From positions 1-64,000 of the forward strand of contig CAYWYR010000018.1 in NCBI GenBank assembly GCA_964462685.1: a stretch of 64,000 bases of DNA. The letters run 5' to 3'. The translations under genes were made by a program, and so were the position numbers. Below are positions 8,946 to 18,534 of the stretch, piece after piece. Under the pieces are notes generated by a model. The model was given only the letters and a program-made list of their open reading frames with translations, searched no databases and was not told where the DNA came from. Position 1 is the stretch's first letter; each line of letters opens with the position of its first letter. This DNA is from CAYWYR01 sp964462685 (GTDB lineage Bacteria > Bacteroidota > Ignavibacteria > Kapaibacteriales > UBA2268).

Positions 8946-9743
8946 ATGAAAGTACTTGTGATAGGCGTTGGCAATATGGGTATGACTTATGCCGAAGGTA
9001 TGTCCAACTCTGTATATCTAAACCGCCGGAACATAATGGTATATGATATATCCAGGGATATACAGCAAGAATTAGAAGATTTCCCTAAGTTTGATGTATT
9101 TGATGATCTTGAAGCTTGCATGCCTATAGCAGATGTGGTATTTCTAGCCGTAAAACCATATCATAGCGAAGAATTATTTGCCACACTCAAACCGATGGTC
9201 AAGCAAGATCAGATATTTGTATCACTCATGGCAGGGGTTACTTTAGATACAATGATACAAGCTCTAGGGGTAAAAAAGGTAGTTCGTGCTATGCCCAACC
9301 TCCCAGCTAAAATCGGCAAGGGAGTAACTTCTTTTACCGAATCCGAAGATGTTAGCCGTGTCGAACTAATAATGATCCGCAATCTTCTGGATACTACAGG
9401 CTATGCCATACACGTGGCAACAGAGAAATTCATCGACGCTTCAACGGGGATATCCGGCAGCGGACCGGCTTATGTATTCTATTTTATGCAGTCCATGATG
9501 GAAGCTGCTAGTAAAATGGGCTTTTCATTACATGATTCAAAAGTACTGGTATCCCATACTTTTGAAGGTGCGGTCTCATTATTCAACGAATCCGACCTGA
9601 CCCCGAATATGTGGATGAAACGAGTAGCCTCCAAAGGTGGCACCACAGAAGCGGCACTCGACTCCTTAGAGGACAATAACGTTAAAGAACTGATAAAAGA
9701 AGCAGCCTACGCCGCATTCACCCGTGCCACTGAAATAGGGTAA
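8946..9743 (+). CDS. proC: Pyrroline-5-carboxylate reductase
   Basis: 265 residues, normal length. Catalyses the NAD(P)H-dependent reduction of 1-pyrroline-5-carboxylate to proline, the last step of proline synthesis. The Rossmann motif is at the N-terminus (VLVIGVGNMG), followed by VVFLAVKPYH, MAGVTLDTMI, VRAMPNLPAKIGKG and the C-terminal ProC signature region GISGSGPAYVFYFM ... VASKGGTTEAAL. AGGAAA precedes the ATG. No other proline genes are adjacent. The downstream 200 bp hold a degenerate dispersed repeat rather than a clear terminator. Confidence 0.95.
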   Translation: MKVLVIGVGNMGMTYAEGMSNSVYLNRRNIMVYDISRDIQQELEDFPKFDVFDDLEACMPIADVVFLAVKPYHSEELFATLKPMVKQDQIFVSLMAGVTLDTMIQALGVKKVVRAMPNLPAKIGKGVTSFTESEDVSRVELIMIRNLLDTTGYAIHVATEKFIDASTGISGSGPAYVFYFMQSMMEAASKMGFSLHDSKVLVSHTFEGAVSLFNESDLTPNMWMKRVASKGGTTEAALDSLEDNNVKELIKEAAYAAFTRATEIG

Positions 9744-9763
9744 AAGTACATTAAATAATCGCC

Positions 9764-9822
9764 TTTGTCACTCTGAGCCTGTCGAAGTGCCTGTCGAATG
9801 ACGAAGCTCGTGTCATTCCAAT
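9764..9822. repeat. Dispersed TGTCA-CTCTGAGC-TGTCGAA type intergenic repeat
   Basis: This stretch combines GTCACTCTGAGCCTGTCGAA with an inverted partial copy (CTGTCGAATGACGAAG ... TGTCATTCC). Related degenerate copies recur at 51.5-51.8 kb and 55.4-55.8 kb, always between genes. It resembles the small palindromic intergenic repeats often seen in Bacteroidota genomes. Confidence 0.6.
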
Positions 9823-9950
9823 CAAAACCCTAATTAAGCAACAATATACTCAATAGTCAGTTTTTCACTCACCCCATCTACACATAAAAGAGAACAAATA
9901 TATTTCTGATATAATCATTTAAATACAAATTAATGTTTTGAACAACATTA

Positions 9951-10860
9951 CTATTCAATCTCTATCTTTATTATATCACGCTTTTTAGATACCATATCCA
10001 TTTTCCCTTGGCCGGGGACATTCATTTTTGAATTACTTATTATCGTATAATCCATCTCTTTGAATATTTCCTGTTCTATGCTATAAACGGCTGTGCCTTC
10101 CCCGCTAACATTCATTTCAATACTTTTCATAGCTGATAGCATTTTGTTGGCCATTTCTGTATCCATACCCTCTTGATTTTCTGATTGTAATTCAGGCTCT
10201 ATAACATTCTTAATAAACTGGCTGTCAAACCTGAAATAGGCAAAATCATTATCGATCTTTTCTAGAATGAATAAATTATTTTGTTTTCCGAAAGACAGTG
10301 AAGATGGCATCAAAACAGATTCAGCAGGATCTACAAATGAAGTGTCACCGATCTTGGCCTCGCCATAAGGCATCAATTTTAACCATTGCGGTTGCATGGC
10401 AGTGAAAAAATAAGAAATTGCATATGCAGTGGGGTCGCCGTTATTCGTTTTCGGATCTACCACTGGTTGAATATTTCTATCATATGGAGAATATGAATAA
10501 TTGAGTCCAACAAACTCATCTAAATCAAACGGCTCTTCTTCCTTATAAGGCTAGTCACTACTTTCGAATCTTTTGATATCAAGATTAAAGGGAATATCAC
10601 CGGAAATATCTTTTTTTCCTACCTTTAGTATCAAACCTTGATAAACTGTATCATATGCTGTTGTGTCAATATTAGGGGTTTCTTTTTCCAGAGTTGGACT
10701 CAACTCCTTCTGAAATTAATGTCATTGACTGAGAATTATATGTAACGCTGGATATTCTGTAATTGGTATTCTCAATCAGTTCGGGATGAATATCAAATGT
10801 ATTCACGTTTTGCTGAGGTGTAAAAGAAAAAAGGAAACCAATAAGGCAAATAATCTTAAT
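9951..10860 (-). pseudogene. Decayed gene for a secreted protein of unknown function
   Basis: Coding sequence can be followed on the minus strand from about 10860 to 9951, but not in one piece. A signal-peptide-like start (KIICLIGFLFSFTPQQN) begins with ATT instead of ATG. A frameshift near 10670-10720 moves the reading to a second frame (PNIDTTAYDTVYQGLILKVGKK). An in-frame TAG at 10553-10551 interrupts that frame before it resumes as PYKEEEPFDLDEFVGLNY and runs to the end. The last 170 codons form the longest intact piece. No known domain. AT-rich. Independent lesions make true decay more likely than one sequencing error. Confidence 0.65.
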
Positions 10861-11053
10861 AGAAATCTGGGATGTTTTAGTTAACTATCAACTAAAATAA
10901 TGAGTTTACCAGAACCTTCTACTATTTCAACTGTCTTACGGAACGCTGTAATCTAAATAAGCAAGATACTTCTTTAATGATCCGTATGAATATCCAATCA
11001 TACTGATGTATATTACAATACTAAGAATATGGATAAAATAATATTTAGCTTGA

Positions 11054-12604
11054 ATGAAAGCAAAGCACTTGTATTGGGTTTTTGGGCTGATACTGATGGT
11101 GGCAGCACTATATCACCAATGGTCAAAACCATTTGAACTATATCCTTATGATGATGCACTTATGTATTATAGGTATGCCCATAATATAGTTGCAAATGGT
11201 GTTTTCGGCTGGAATTTAGAACCTAGCAATGGCTGCACCTCTACTTTGTACACTCTGATAACTAGTGGTAGTTATTATTTTCTAGAGTCTTTTGATATCA
11301 GCCACACCCCAGAAACGCTGATGATGCTTCAGTCCGTTTTCTTTTACATTGCTTTTATCGTGCTTGTGATCTGGGTTGTAAAAAAACATAAGCCCGATCT
11401 GCTGTATAAAATATGGTTCTTGCCACTGCTCTGCCTTCCCTTAATGTTGCGTAACGCTTTCAACGGTATGGAGACTAGCCTGGCGATATTATTATTAGCT
11501 TTACACCTTTTATTTCTATACCGGATAAAAGAAGAAATCAAAGACTCCAAGATAGGACTTTCCAACTCTATTGTGTTATCATTGTTAATATATCTGAATT
11601 ATTCAGTTCGTCCTGAATCATTACTCTTCCATTTTGTGATATATTCCATACTCCTGATAATGGCTTTAAAATCAAAGGGTGATTGGAAGTGGTTGTTCAA
11701 CCTGGGTCTTATTACAAGTGTGTTTATTATTGCTGATTCTTTGATAAGGTATTCATATTTCGGCTATGTGTTCGCTTTACCTGTTTATGTAAAAACGTCG
11801 GGGTTCTACGAAGGTGATAAAATTCAAAACCTTTTCAGATCATCATATTTTCTTTTTATGTCTTTGGTATGTTTTGCTCCGCTGATATATATTTCCCTAT
11901 TGGACAATATAAAAGTGAAAGGTGTCTATACTGCCATTCTGTTTTCTATGATAGTAGTTATATCATATTTAGCCACAGTAGAACAAATGATGGGGATGGC
12001 GGGAAGGTTTTATGTGCCGTATTTATCACTTTTAATTATCTCTATAGCACTGTTCAATAAACCGCTGAAAAGTCATTCAACAAAAAAAACGATAGGTGCG
12101 TTCATAGTTACAGCTTTGATTTTGATCTCTGTAAAAATCTATGATTATAGCGAATATATTACATGGGGTGAATATGATGAAAAAATCTCAGAAAAACACT
12201 ATATCCCACCTAAAAAAGATAAGCACGTACTGCAAGAAGATAAATACATATTAATAGCTAAAGAACTCGCAAAAATAGATGATAAATATATTATCGCATC
12301 AGGTGAACATGGCGCCATAGCAGCTTATAATAAAAACAAGACAATAATCGACATTATAGGTCTGCATAATGAAAGTATAGCATTCGGGGAAGATATTTTA
12401 GAAACTGTAGTTGAAGCAGACCCAGACATAATACAATTGCCATATACGATATACCTATCATTACGAAAGAATTTTATTGACTACTACGCCAACAACCCCG
12501 ATTATTATTATATGCCTGATAAAATGATTATGGGCGTAGTCATAAAAAAAGATATTGATGATTATGAGAATATAAAGAAAGCAATCGAGGCAATTAAATA
12601 CTGA
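11054..12604 (+). CDS. GT-C type polytopic membrane glycosyltransferase (putative)
   Basis: 516 residues with about ten transmembrane helices. The first luminal/periplasmic loop has YPYDDALMYYRYAHNIVANG followed by FGWN. This matches the DDAxIYxRYAxNxxxGxGxxWN pattern of GT-C arabinofuranosyl/mannosyltransferase-like proteins, where the Asp pair binds the lipid-linked sugar donor. A soluble C-terminal region of about 150 residues follows the last helix (IIASGEHGAIAAYN ... IIDIIGLHN), as is common in this group. It likely transfers sugar from polyprenyl phosphate onto an envelope glycan or protein. No sugar-nucleotide genes are adjacent. Convergent with the next gene and AT-rich. Family assignment is by motif only. 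Confidence 0.7.
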   Translation: MKAKHLYWVFGLILMVAALYHQWSKPFELYPYDDALMYYRYAHNIVANGVFGWNLEPSNGCTSTLYTLITSGSYYFLESFDISHTPETLMMLQSVFFYIAFIVLVIWVVKKHKPDLLYKIWFLPLLCLPLMLRNAFNGMETSLAILLLALHLLFLYRIKEEIKDSKIGLSNSIVLSLLIYLNYSVRPESLLFHFVIYSILLIMALKSKGDWKWLFNLGLITSVFIIADSLIRYSYFGYVFALPVYVKTSGFYEGDKIQNLFRSSYFLFMSLVCFAPLIYISLLDNIKVKGVYTAILFSMIVVISYLATVEQMMGMAGRFYVPYLSLLIISIALFNKPLKSHSTKKTIGAFIVTALILISVKIYDYSEYITWGEYDEKISEKHYIPPKKDKHVLQEDKYILIAKELAKIDDKYIIASGEHGAIAAYNKNKTIIDIIGLHNESIAFGEDILETVVEADPDIIQLPYTIYLSLRKNFIDYYANNPDYYYMPDKMIMGVVIKKDIDDYENIKKAIEAIKY

Positions 12605-12622
12605 GAAAATATGAAAACAAGA

Positions 12623-14671
12623 TTAGGCTATTCTCCTACATACCACCCAGCCCCCGCCAAGTAGCAGCAGCACCCACCACCAGTCCCATACGGGGATGAT
12701 AACGGGCACAGGTAGGGTTGGGCCTCCAGGATCATGGATAGTTCCGTTAGGTAGCTGGTCAAAATCACCGAACTCGCCGTCCCTCAGTGAAAGTGTTACT
12801 ACAGCCTTGGGGCTACCGCCGATAATCTGTGTGGAATAAACGGCATTATTAAAATCAAGGTAGCGGGTGAGAGAATCAATTTTTTTATAGTTGCCAGTTG
12901 AGAGGTCTTGCGCAGAGTGGAATATAAGATCAACATCCGCTATTGATTCGTCTATTTTAAATTCAACTAAGCCGTAAGGATAATAATACTCATCACTTTG
13001 GTCGCTTTCAGCTTTTACCGCAACATCATAAACCGTTTTGCCGCTCTCCGCTACAAGTGTAATATATGATTCTTGGTTGAAAGATAAGATGGTAAAAACA
13101 TGGCTTTGCACCGAATCCGGTGTGCCGTCCTGATTGCCGTCAATAGCAATTGGATAGATGGTATAAGTTCTTTCCGTCCCGTAGGTAGTTCCGAGAGGGT
13201 TGGTTGCCCATGCTCGAGCATAATATATGCCCGGTGGTTGATCTTGAAAAAGCTGCTGGAAGGCTCCTTCCCCAGAACCGTTACTGGTAAGTACCGCACT
13301 GCCTATTTCAGGATTAGGATTATTGGAATAAACAAAACCTCGCTGTGTTGTTAAATTACCGTCATCGGTAACCGCCCCGTTATAAAGTAGGGTATTGAAC
13401 TTTTGCTTTGAAGGCTGATAAAACTCTACAGATGGGATATTAGCATCAATCCCGAATTTATACTCATAAGCTCCTATATCAATAATTCCAGCTATAGAAT
13501 CTACGGAGTTTAGTTTCCTTTCAAAGCCAGGCCCTCTAATATCAGTTGTTGTGGAGTTTAATGCGTTGCTACCGGCATCAAGTAACGGGGAATTATAAGC
13601 TGGTACATAATTCTGAGCTGCGGCATTTACGAAAAGAGGATTGGATGTAAGGTTGTTATTTATTGCTGTAAATGTGCCAGCACCTGCTATATCGTTGCCC
13701 GAGTTACCGTAAAGGCTGAAATTAAGTGTCGCCGATCCTGCAGCGATATTTGCCTCCGCTCCCGTTGTCGCTGTATTACCCCATAATATAGAGTTGTTAA
13801 GTGTGAAGGATCCGGAGGTTTCTAAATATATGCCGCCACCCAACCCTGTAGCTGCATTTTCAGTTATAGTAACATTATTTAATATATAACTCGAGCTGTT
13901 GTTTATTGCCAAACCTGCCCCATTTGCAGCTTGATTTGCACGTACCAAGCAATTTGTAAGAGTGACTGTGGAATTATCAAGAATATACATTCCCCCTCCG
14001 TCACCCGTTGCAGTATTATCTTCGAAAATGCAGTTTTCAAAAACAGGCGATCCAGAAAATGCGGTTACAGCTCCGCCTTGCATCGCAAAATTATCATAGA
14101 AGTGACAGTTGCGTACCGTGAACTGAATATCATCAAAATAGATTCCTGCCCCTCTCTGGTTTTCGGCATCTACCGCATCATTCGCGTTACCCCCGGTAAT
14201 ACTGAAACCATCAATAATTGCGGTTAAATCAGTGGAAAGCAACGGTTGTAAAATGACATGGTACGAGTCAGAGTTATCTCTACCATTACCATTTAGATCA
14301 CCAGATAGGATTGTCTCATTCTCTTCACCTCGTCTGTAGTTCTCTCTTTCGTTAATCGAGGTTTCATCTCCACTAAAGCCTCCGTACCACTCTATTCCAG
14401 CACTCGTTCTGAAATATACGCCTCGTCCGGCACCGTTTGCTGTCGGTATGTATCTTCCCGAAGCAACCCATAGCTGATCCCCGGGCGAAGCAGCGTCAAT
14501 CGCATCCTGCAGCACATTATATGCGTCAGCCCAGGTCGTGCCGTCGTTATTGCCAGCAGCATCATCATTAACATAAATAGTAGCCGATAGAGCTATATTT
14601 ACAGCAATGATCAAGAATGATAATATGGTGAAAATCCTTTTCAGTTTAGCCAGTCCTTGTTTAGTTGACAT
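12623..14671 (-). CDS. Secreted right-handed beta-helix protein with choice-of-anchor domains and Trp-rich IPTL-like C-terminal sorting signal
   Basis: 682 residues from ATG 14671 (an in-frame TTG at 14689 is the alternative). After a signal sequence comes GTTWADAYNVLQDAIDAA, the choice-of-anchor-Q opening. A right-handed parallel beta-helix with repeated NCxFxxNxAxxGGG(M/I)Y patterns follows, ending near IDIGAYEY. The C-terminal third begins DGNQDGTPDSVQSHV and ends GEFGDFDQLPNGTIHDPGGP, matching the choice-of-anchor-U module. The final 26 residues are IPVWDWWW, a hydrophobic stretch and RR. That is the motif/helix/basic layout of exosortase substrates; I-P-x4-W aligns with the IPTL signal. 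An exosortase gene lies 4.4 kb away. Expected fate: cleavage and surface anchoring (inference). Confidence 0.8.
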   Translation of the reverse strand: MSTKQGLAKLKRIFTILSFLIIAVNIALSATIYVNDDAAGNNDGTTWADAYNVLQDAIDAASPGDQLWVASGRYIPTANGAGRGVYFRTSAGIEWYGGFSGDETSINERENYRRGEENETILSGDLNGNGRDNSDSYHVILQPLLSTDLTAIIDGFSITGGNANDAVDAENQRGAGIYFDDIQFTVRNCHFYDNFAMQGGAVTAFSGSPVFENCIFEDNTATGDGGGMYILDNSTVTLTNCLVRANQAANGAGLAINNSSSYILNNVTITENAATGLGGGIYLETSGSFTLNNSILWGNTATTGAEANIAAGSATLNFSLYGNSGNDIAGAGTFTAINNNLTSNPLFVNAAAQNYVPAYNSPLLDAGSNALNSTTTDIRGPGFERKLNSVDSIAGIIDIGAYEYKFGIDANIPSVEFYQPSKQKFNTLLYNGAVTDDGNLTTQRGFVYSNNPNPEIGSAVLTSNGSGEGAFQQLFQDQPPGIYYARAWATNPLGTTYGTERTYTIYPIAIDGNQDGTPDSVQSHVFTILSFNQESYITLVAESGKTVYDVAVKAESDQSDEYYYPYGLVEFKIDESIADVDLIFHSAQDLSTGNYKKIDSLTRYLDFNNAVYSTQIIGGSPKAVVTLSLRDGEFGDFDQLPNGTIHDPGGPTLPVPVIIPVWDWWWVLLLLGGGWVVCRRIA
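12662..12691. repeat. 30-bp direct repeat, copy A (sorting-signal coding region)
   Basis: These 30 bases match 16762-16791 with one mismatch, in the same orientation. Both encode the WDWWWVLLL core of the C-terminal sorting signal in two different genes. The identity is higher than amino-acid conservation requires, suggesting recent duplication or gene conversion. Confidence 0.8.
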
Positions 14672-14849
14672 AATATCGGCATAAACCAATGCTACTTTAG
14701 CTAAAACAAATACAATCCAAAAATATAGAAAATGAGATCCAGATTGATATCATCGTAAAAGAGAAAAATGAACAAAACCCCTACTTTATGGATTTAGTAG
14801 ATGTTTTTATTATATTGTATTAATAGTTGACGTTGGAACATTAATCTGG

Positions 14850-16720
14850 ATGAAAGAACACGTAATGCAATTATCAGATTTCCCGATAGACCATATTTTG
14901 ATCTTAAGAGAGAGCGGCATTGATAAGTTACAGTTCCAGTGTGATGTGATGGAGAAATTCTTCGATATTTCTAAAGGCGCTATTAGCCCCCTCCACGAAT
15001 TAGCTTACAGGCATTCTTTTTTTAAGAAAATTGATACTTTTCTATCGAGTCCTGATCCTATTTCCGTACATACTATTAATACTCAGATTGATAAAACAGA
15101 GTATATCGTTACATTCAAAATTAACGGAAATGGTATTGTTGGCATTATCCAAGAGCTTCCAGATCCCTATTTTAAATATTGGAAAGAACGAAATTACTAC
15201 AAGTCGATTCTCCAAAACACTCATACTTATGTATTAAGAACTGATTTACAAGGCTACTATACTTATGTTAATAGCCACTACATCAATACATTCAAACATA
15301 TCCATGAAGAATTTATAGGTGTGAACTCTTTACTCACTATCGCCCCGGAAAATAGAAAAAAAGGCCCTTGATATATCAATAATGTGTAAAGAGAATCCAG
15401 GAGAGAAATTCAAAGTACATTTATCAAAACTACTTAAAGGTAAAGTACAAAGAAATCTGTGGGAGTTTAGCGCTATATCGGATGATGAAGGAAATATTGT
15501 CGAGATCCAATGTATAGGATATAATGCGACTCCAGAATTAGAGTTAGCCGATAAGTTAGAGCATGTTGTGTATAAACACAAAATGGCGGAAGAGGCTGGG
15601 GAGTTAGGTATTTGGGAATACGACTATGAAGATGATTATCTCATTTGGGATGATAAGATGTTTGATATATATGGGAAAGACAAATCTGATTTCAGAAACT
15701 CTTTTATTGATTGGGAAGAAACAGTAATAACAGGAGAAGCGGAGGAGGCTAAAGGTCTTTTGCAAAACAGTATAGATAAAGGAGAAAAGTTTAAAGCAAC
15801 TTTCAGGATAAATGCAAAAGGCAAAATTAAATATATCGAGGCTTTCGGGCAGCCCTATACCGAAGAAGGTAAGAGAAAAATCATTGGTACTAATAGGGAT
15901 ATTACTGAGAGAGAAATGAGTAATGCGAAAAGCAGAAGACTATTGGAACTTGAACAAAAAGTATCTATGCTTGGCAATATTGGGGGCTGGGAATATAAGA
16001 TAGAAAATGAAAGATTAATATGGACTGATCAAATCTTTAGTATTTTTGAAAAAATAAAAATGAATCTCTTAATGTCGAGGATATACTTAATCAGTTTATC
16101 GAACCGGAAAACGGTTCTAGAATCAAAGATTTACTGTGCCAGTTATTAGATAAAGGTACTAAATACGATGAAACCAATAAACTGTACACTGATAAAGGAA
16201 ATATAAAATGGATAAGGACCACTGGCTATAAAACAGATGACGGGAAAAAACTGATTGGGGCAATCCAGGATATTACAGATTATAAAGTTCAGGAAAAAGC
16301 ATTAATTGAATTCAATAAAAAAACAATAAGACTTACTGAAATAATTAATTCTAAGCTAGCTATATCTTACTCAGGCCCTAACGGAAAGATCCTGGATTGC
16401 AATGATATATACTTAAAATATTGCGGATATACTCGAAGAGAGATTTTACAGGCAAATGGATATAGAATGGTGAGTTCTGGCTATCATCCAAGGGAGTTTT
16501 GGAATGATTTACCGAAGAACAAAAACAACAGTTATTCAAGAGATTTTCTAAAATCAACAATACCCCTACGGGTGGAGAGCATTCGATAGGCCTTGGTTTG
16601 GCAATCGTTGATAAAATCTGTAAAAAGCTGAACATAGAATTAGATGTTGAAACTTATAAGAATCAAGGCTCTGAATTTATATTGGAATTACCTACCGAAA
16701 GAAATAAAAAAGTATATCAG
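14850..16720 (+). pseudogene. Multi-PAS sensor histidine kinase, inactivated
   Basis: ATG 14850 opens a cytosolic PAS-containing protein. Frame breaks occur in two A-runs: seven A at 15356-15362, where removing one restores ENRKKALDISIMCKEN, and the A-run near 16049, where adding one gives EKNKNESLNVEDIL. PAS/PAC units can be followed (TYVLRTDLQGYYTYVN; LGIWEYDYEDDYLIWD with IIGTNRDITERE; IGGWEYKIENERLIW with LIGAIQDITDYK; ISYSGPNGKILDCNDIYLKYCG). At about 16505 the fourth PAS runs straight into FTEEQKQQLFKRFSK ... GLGLAIVDKICKK, the end of an HATPase domain. The phosphorylatable His domain and the N-box are deleted. No response regulator nearby. Confidence 0.8.
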
Positions 16721-17511
16721 TTACGGAATACCCTCCTCCATACAAACCAGCCAGCACTGATTAGCAGCAGCACCCACCACCAATCCCATACTGGTATAAC
16801 ATTTACCAGTACAAAAGATGGGCCGCCGGGGTCGCGGATTCGGCCGTCCTGCTTACCGTCAAAATCGAAGATTGAGCCATCGATGAGCGTGAACTCTGCA
16901 AAAGGCACAGATACGCCGTCTATTAGCTCGGCACCCAATACCGCTGCGCTAAGCTCTACAACGGAGTTGGCGGCAGTCAGTTTGCGGTATGTGTAACCTT
17001 CAAGAGTGGGGGCATTGTGGTAATAGACTTTTATAGTCGCTTCACCACATGGCACACTGAAATCGATAAGCCCGAACGGGAAAACGATACTGCTGTCAGT
17101 ATCGGCTTCATAATTTGTTACCGATAGAATAGAGTCGCAGCCGCTTACCTCTACCGCTATATAACTGTTGGATACCGATACCAAGCTCGCTACATTAGTT
17201 TGGTCGGCATCTGGCACCCCGTCTCCGTTACCGTCGCCGGAGTTTGGAGCGGAAGTTTCTTCAGCCGTAGAGGCGCCGTCTCCGTCATAATCAACTGGGA
17301 TTATTATTTCTGGAATAGGATATTCATTGCCATACCAAAAGCCGTGAAAAAGCCTGTTTCCACCGCCACTACTTATTCCTACAGCCTCAATCCCAATAGA
17401 TCCGTTAAGTATAAAATCAGAAATAGTAGCACGTATCCCACCTGAATTTAAAGTCTGCCTAGTTATAGTCTGGGAGACTAAACCAGCGGTGACTATAATC
17501 AGAATAAATAC
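16717..17511 (-). pseudogene. GFWY-type/choice-of-anchor-U protein with Trp-rich sorting signal, start codon missing
   Basis: The frame is open from just after a TAA (17514-17512) to 16717, about 264 codons. The first GTG is only at 17217, in the middle of the protein. The segment before it is plainly coding: hydrophobic signal VFILIIVTAGLVSQ, then TLNSGGIRATISDFILNGSIG ending NRLFHGFWYG, a unit common at the N-terminus of Bacteroidota surface proteins. A DGDG linker leads to choice-of-anchor U (GVPDADQTNVAS ... FDFDGKQDGRIRDPGGP), and the protein ends IPVWDWWWVLLL ... RR. It looks like a complete exosortase substrate whose initiation codon was lost to a small change at the TTG-TAA junction. 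A non-standard start is the alternative. Confidence 0.7.
16762..16791. repeat. 30-bp direct repeat, copy B
   Basis: Differs from 12662-12691 at one base. The two copies flank the broken sensor kinase in direct orientation, so recombination between them could delete about 4.1 kb. Confidence 0.8.
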
Positions 17512-17545
17512 TTACAATATCGATATATATAAAGCTTTTTACATA

Positions 17546-18412
17546 TCAGTATTTAATCATATAGTTAACTGAAAGGTTTTTAGGGCGGGTTTCGTTCCCG
17601 CCTGCAGCACTTGATCTACCCCAATTAGCTACACTACCCGTACCATATAAATTATAATTACCAGAATTACTCCCTGAGACTCCCCTGTATGAAACTTGAT
17701 TACTTCCATTTAACCCACCATTTGATGGTGTACTGCTCACTGTTAAGTGTAAGTGACTTCCTAACGCATCCCCTTTCAAAATCTCAACATTATCACCAGT
17801 GTTTCCTCCTGCGTTTGAAGCTGTTCTACCAGCTGCGTCTGTATCATTTCCGGCACCGATATCTAACCCACGAGCAAAACGCCCACGGAAGTCCGGCATG
17901 TGAAAAGTGATAGAGCCATCACCAGCCCCATAGGCAGTACCTATGATCGCAAATAAATTAGCGTAAGTTGTTCGGGATACTGTTTGCCCATTACAAAGCA
18001 ACCAGCCTGTAGGCGGGGTTACTCCAGCAAACATATCAACTATACCATCTGGTGTGGCATTGATAGCGGTCGGTGCAGAAGCTAATGCTGTCCTGGGCGA
18101 AAGCTCAGTCCCACCTACTGTTATACCCAGCCAATATTGAGTATCAAAAGGTAGATTAATAGGCGTATTCTCGCCGATCACCACGGAGAATACACCTGAT
18201 TCTACCGCTACAGTTCTCGTTTCATTCCATAGCGCGGAACCGCCACTCGCTACATTATATATTCTGAATGTTATTGATTCCGAACCCGAGGTAATTGGCT
18301 GCCCTAGATTATCGGTAAGGTAGCCCTGATAGTTCATAGTGCGTGGCGTTTGGGCGGAGGCCGATAGTGCCAGCATTATTACTATCAAAATATGTAGGAA
18401 ATTGCTTTTCAT
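17546..18412 (-). CDS. Secreted protein with phage tail collar domain
   Basis: 288 residues from ATG 18412, chosen because it begins a clean signal peptide (MKSNFLHILIVIMLALSASA); an ATG at 18427 adds five residues. The first about 110 mature residues (MNYQGYLTDNLGQPITSG ... WNETRTVAVESGVFSVVIGE) are a beta-rich module typical of secreted FCB proteins. From about residue 125 comes a tail collar domain: PDGIVDMFAGVTPPTGWLLCNGQTVSR, GTAYGAGDGSITFHMPDFRGRFARG and a final ETRPKNLSVNYMIKY. In phages this domain caps tail-fibre trimers. Here the signal peptide and exosortase context suggest a surface trimer or adhesin (inference). It precedes the start-less sorting-signal gene by 34 nt. Confidence 0.82.
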   Translation of the reverse strand: MKSNFLHILIVIMLALSASAQTPRTMNYQGYLTDNLGQPITSGSESITFRIYNVASGGSALWNETRTVAVESGVFSVVIGENTPINLPFDTQYWLGITVGGTELSPRTALASAPTAINATPDGIVDMFAGVTPPTGWLLCNGQTVSRTTYANLFAIIGTAYGAGDGSITFHMPDFRGRFARGLDIGAGNDTDAAGRTASNAGGNTGDNVEILKGDALGSHLHLTVSSTPSNGGLNGSNQVSYRGVSGSNSGNYNLYGTGSVANWGRSSAAGGNETRPKNLSVNYMIKY

Positions 18413-18478
18413 TTTCAGAACTTCCATGTTCTTATTAAAAGTTAATATCCTTTTTTATCGGCAATAATTCAGATCGCT

Positions 18479-18502
18479 TAATACGCGGATCTGCGTATTT
18501 TT
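18479..18502. terminator. Short hairpin between exosortase pair and collar-domain gene
   Basis: AATACGC and GCGTATT pair around GGATCT. A T-run follows on the + strand, while on the minus strand only TTAAG follows. It lies 33 nt beyond the stop of the exosortase partner gene and could end that transcript weakly. Confidence 0.4.
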
Positions 18503-18534
18503 CGGATAGTTAAAATAGGAAATGATCGGAATGG

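Noticed and set aside
14775..14820. Imperfect hairpin before the broken sensor kinase
   Set aside because: Short, mismatched stem with no gene upstream on that strand to terminate; not distinguishable from chance.
16598..16996. 132-codon + strand frame ending inside the convergent sorting-signal gene
   Set aside because: Only its first 40 codons are real (end of the HATPase remnant); the rest is antisense of the W-rich tail gene.
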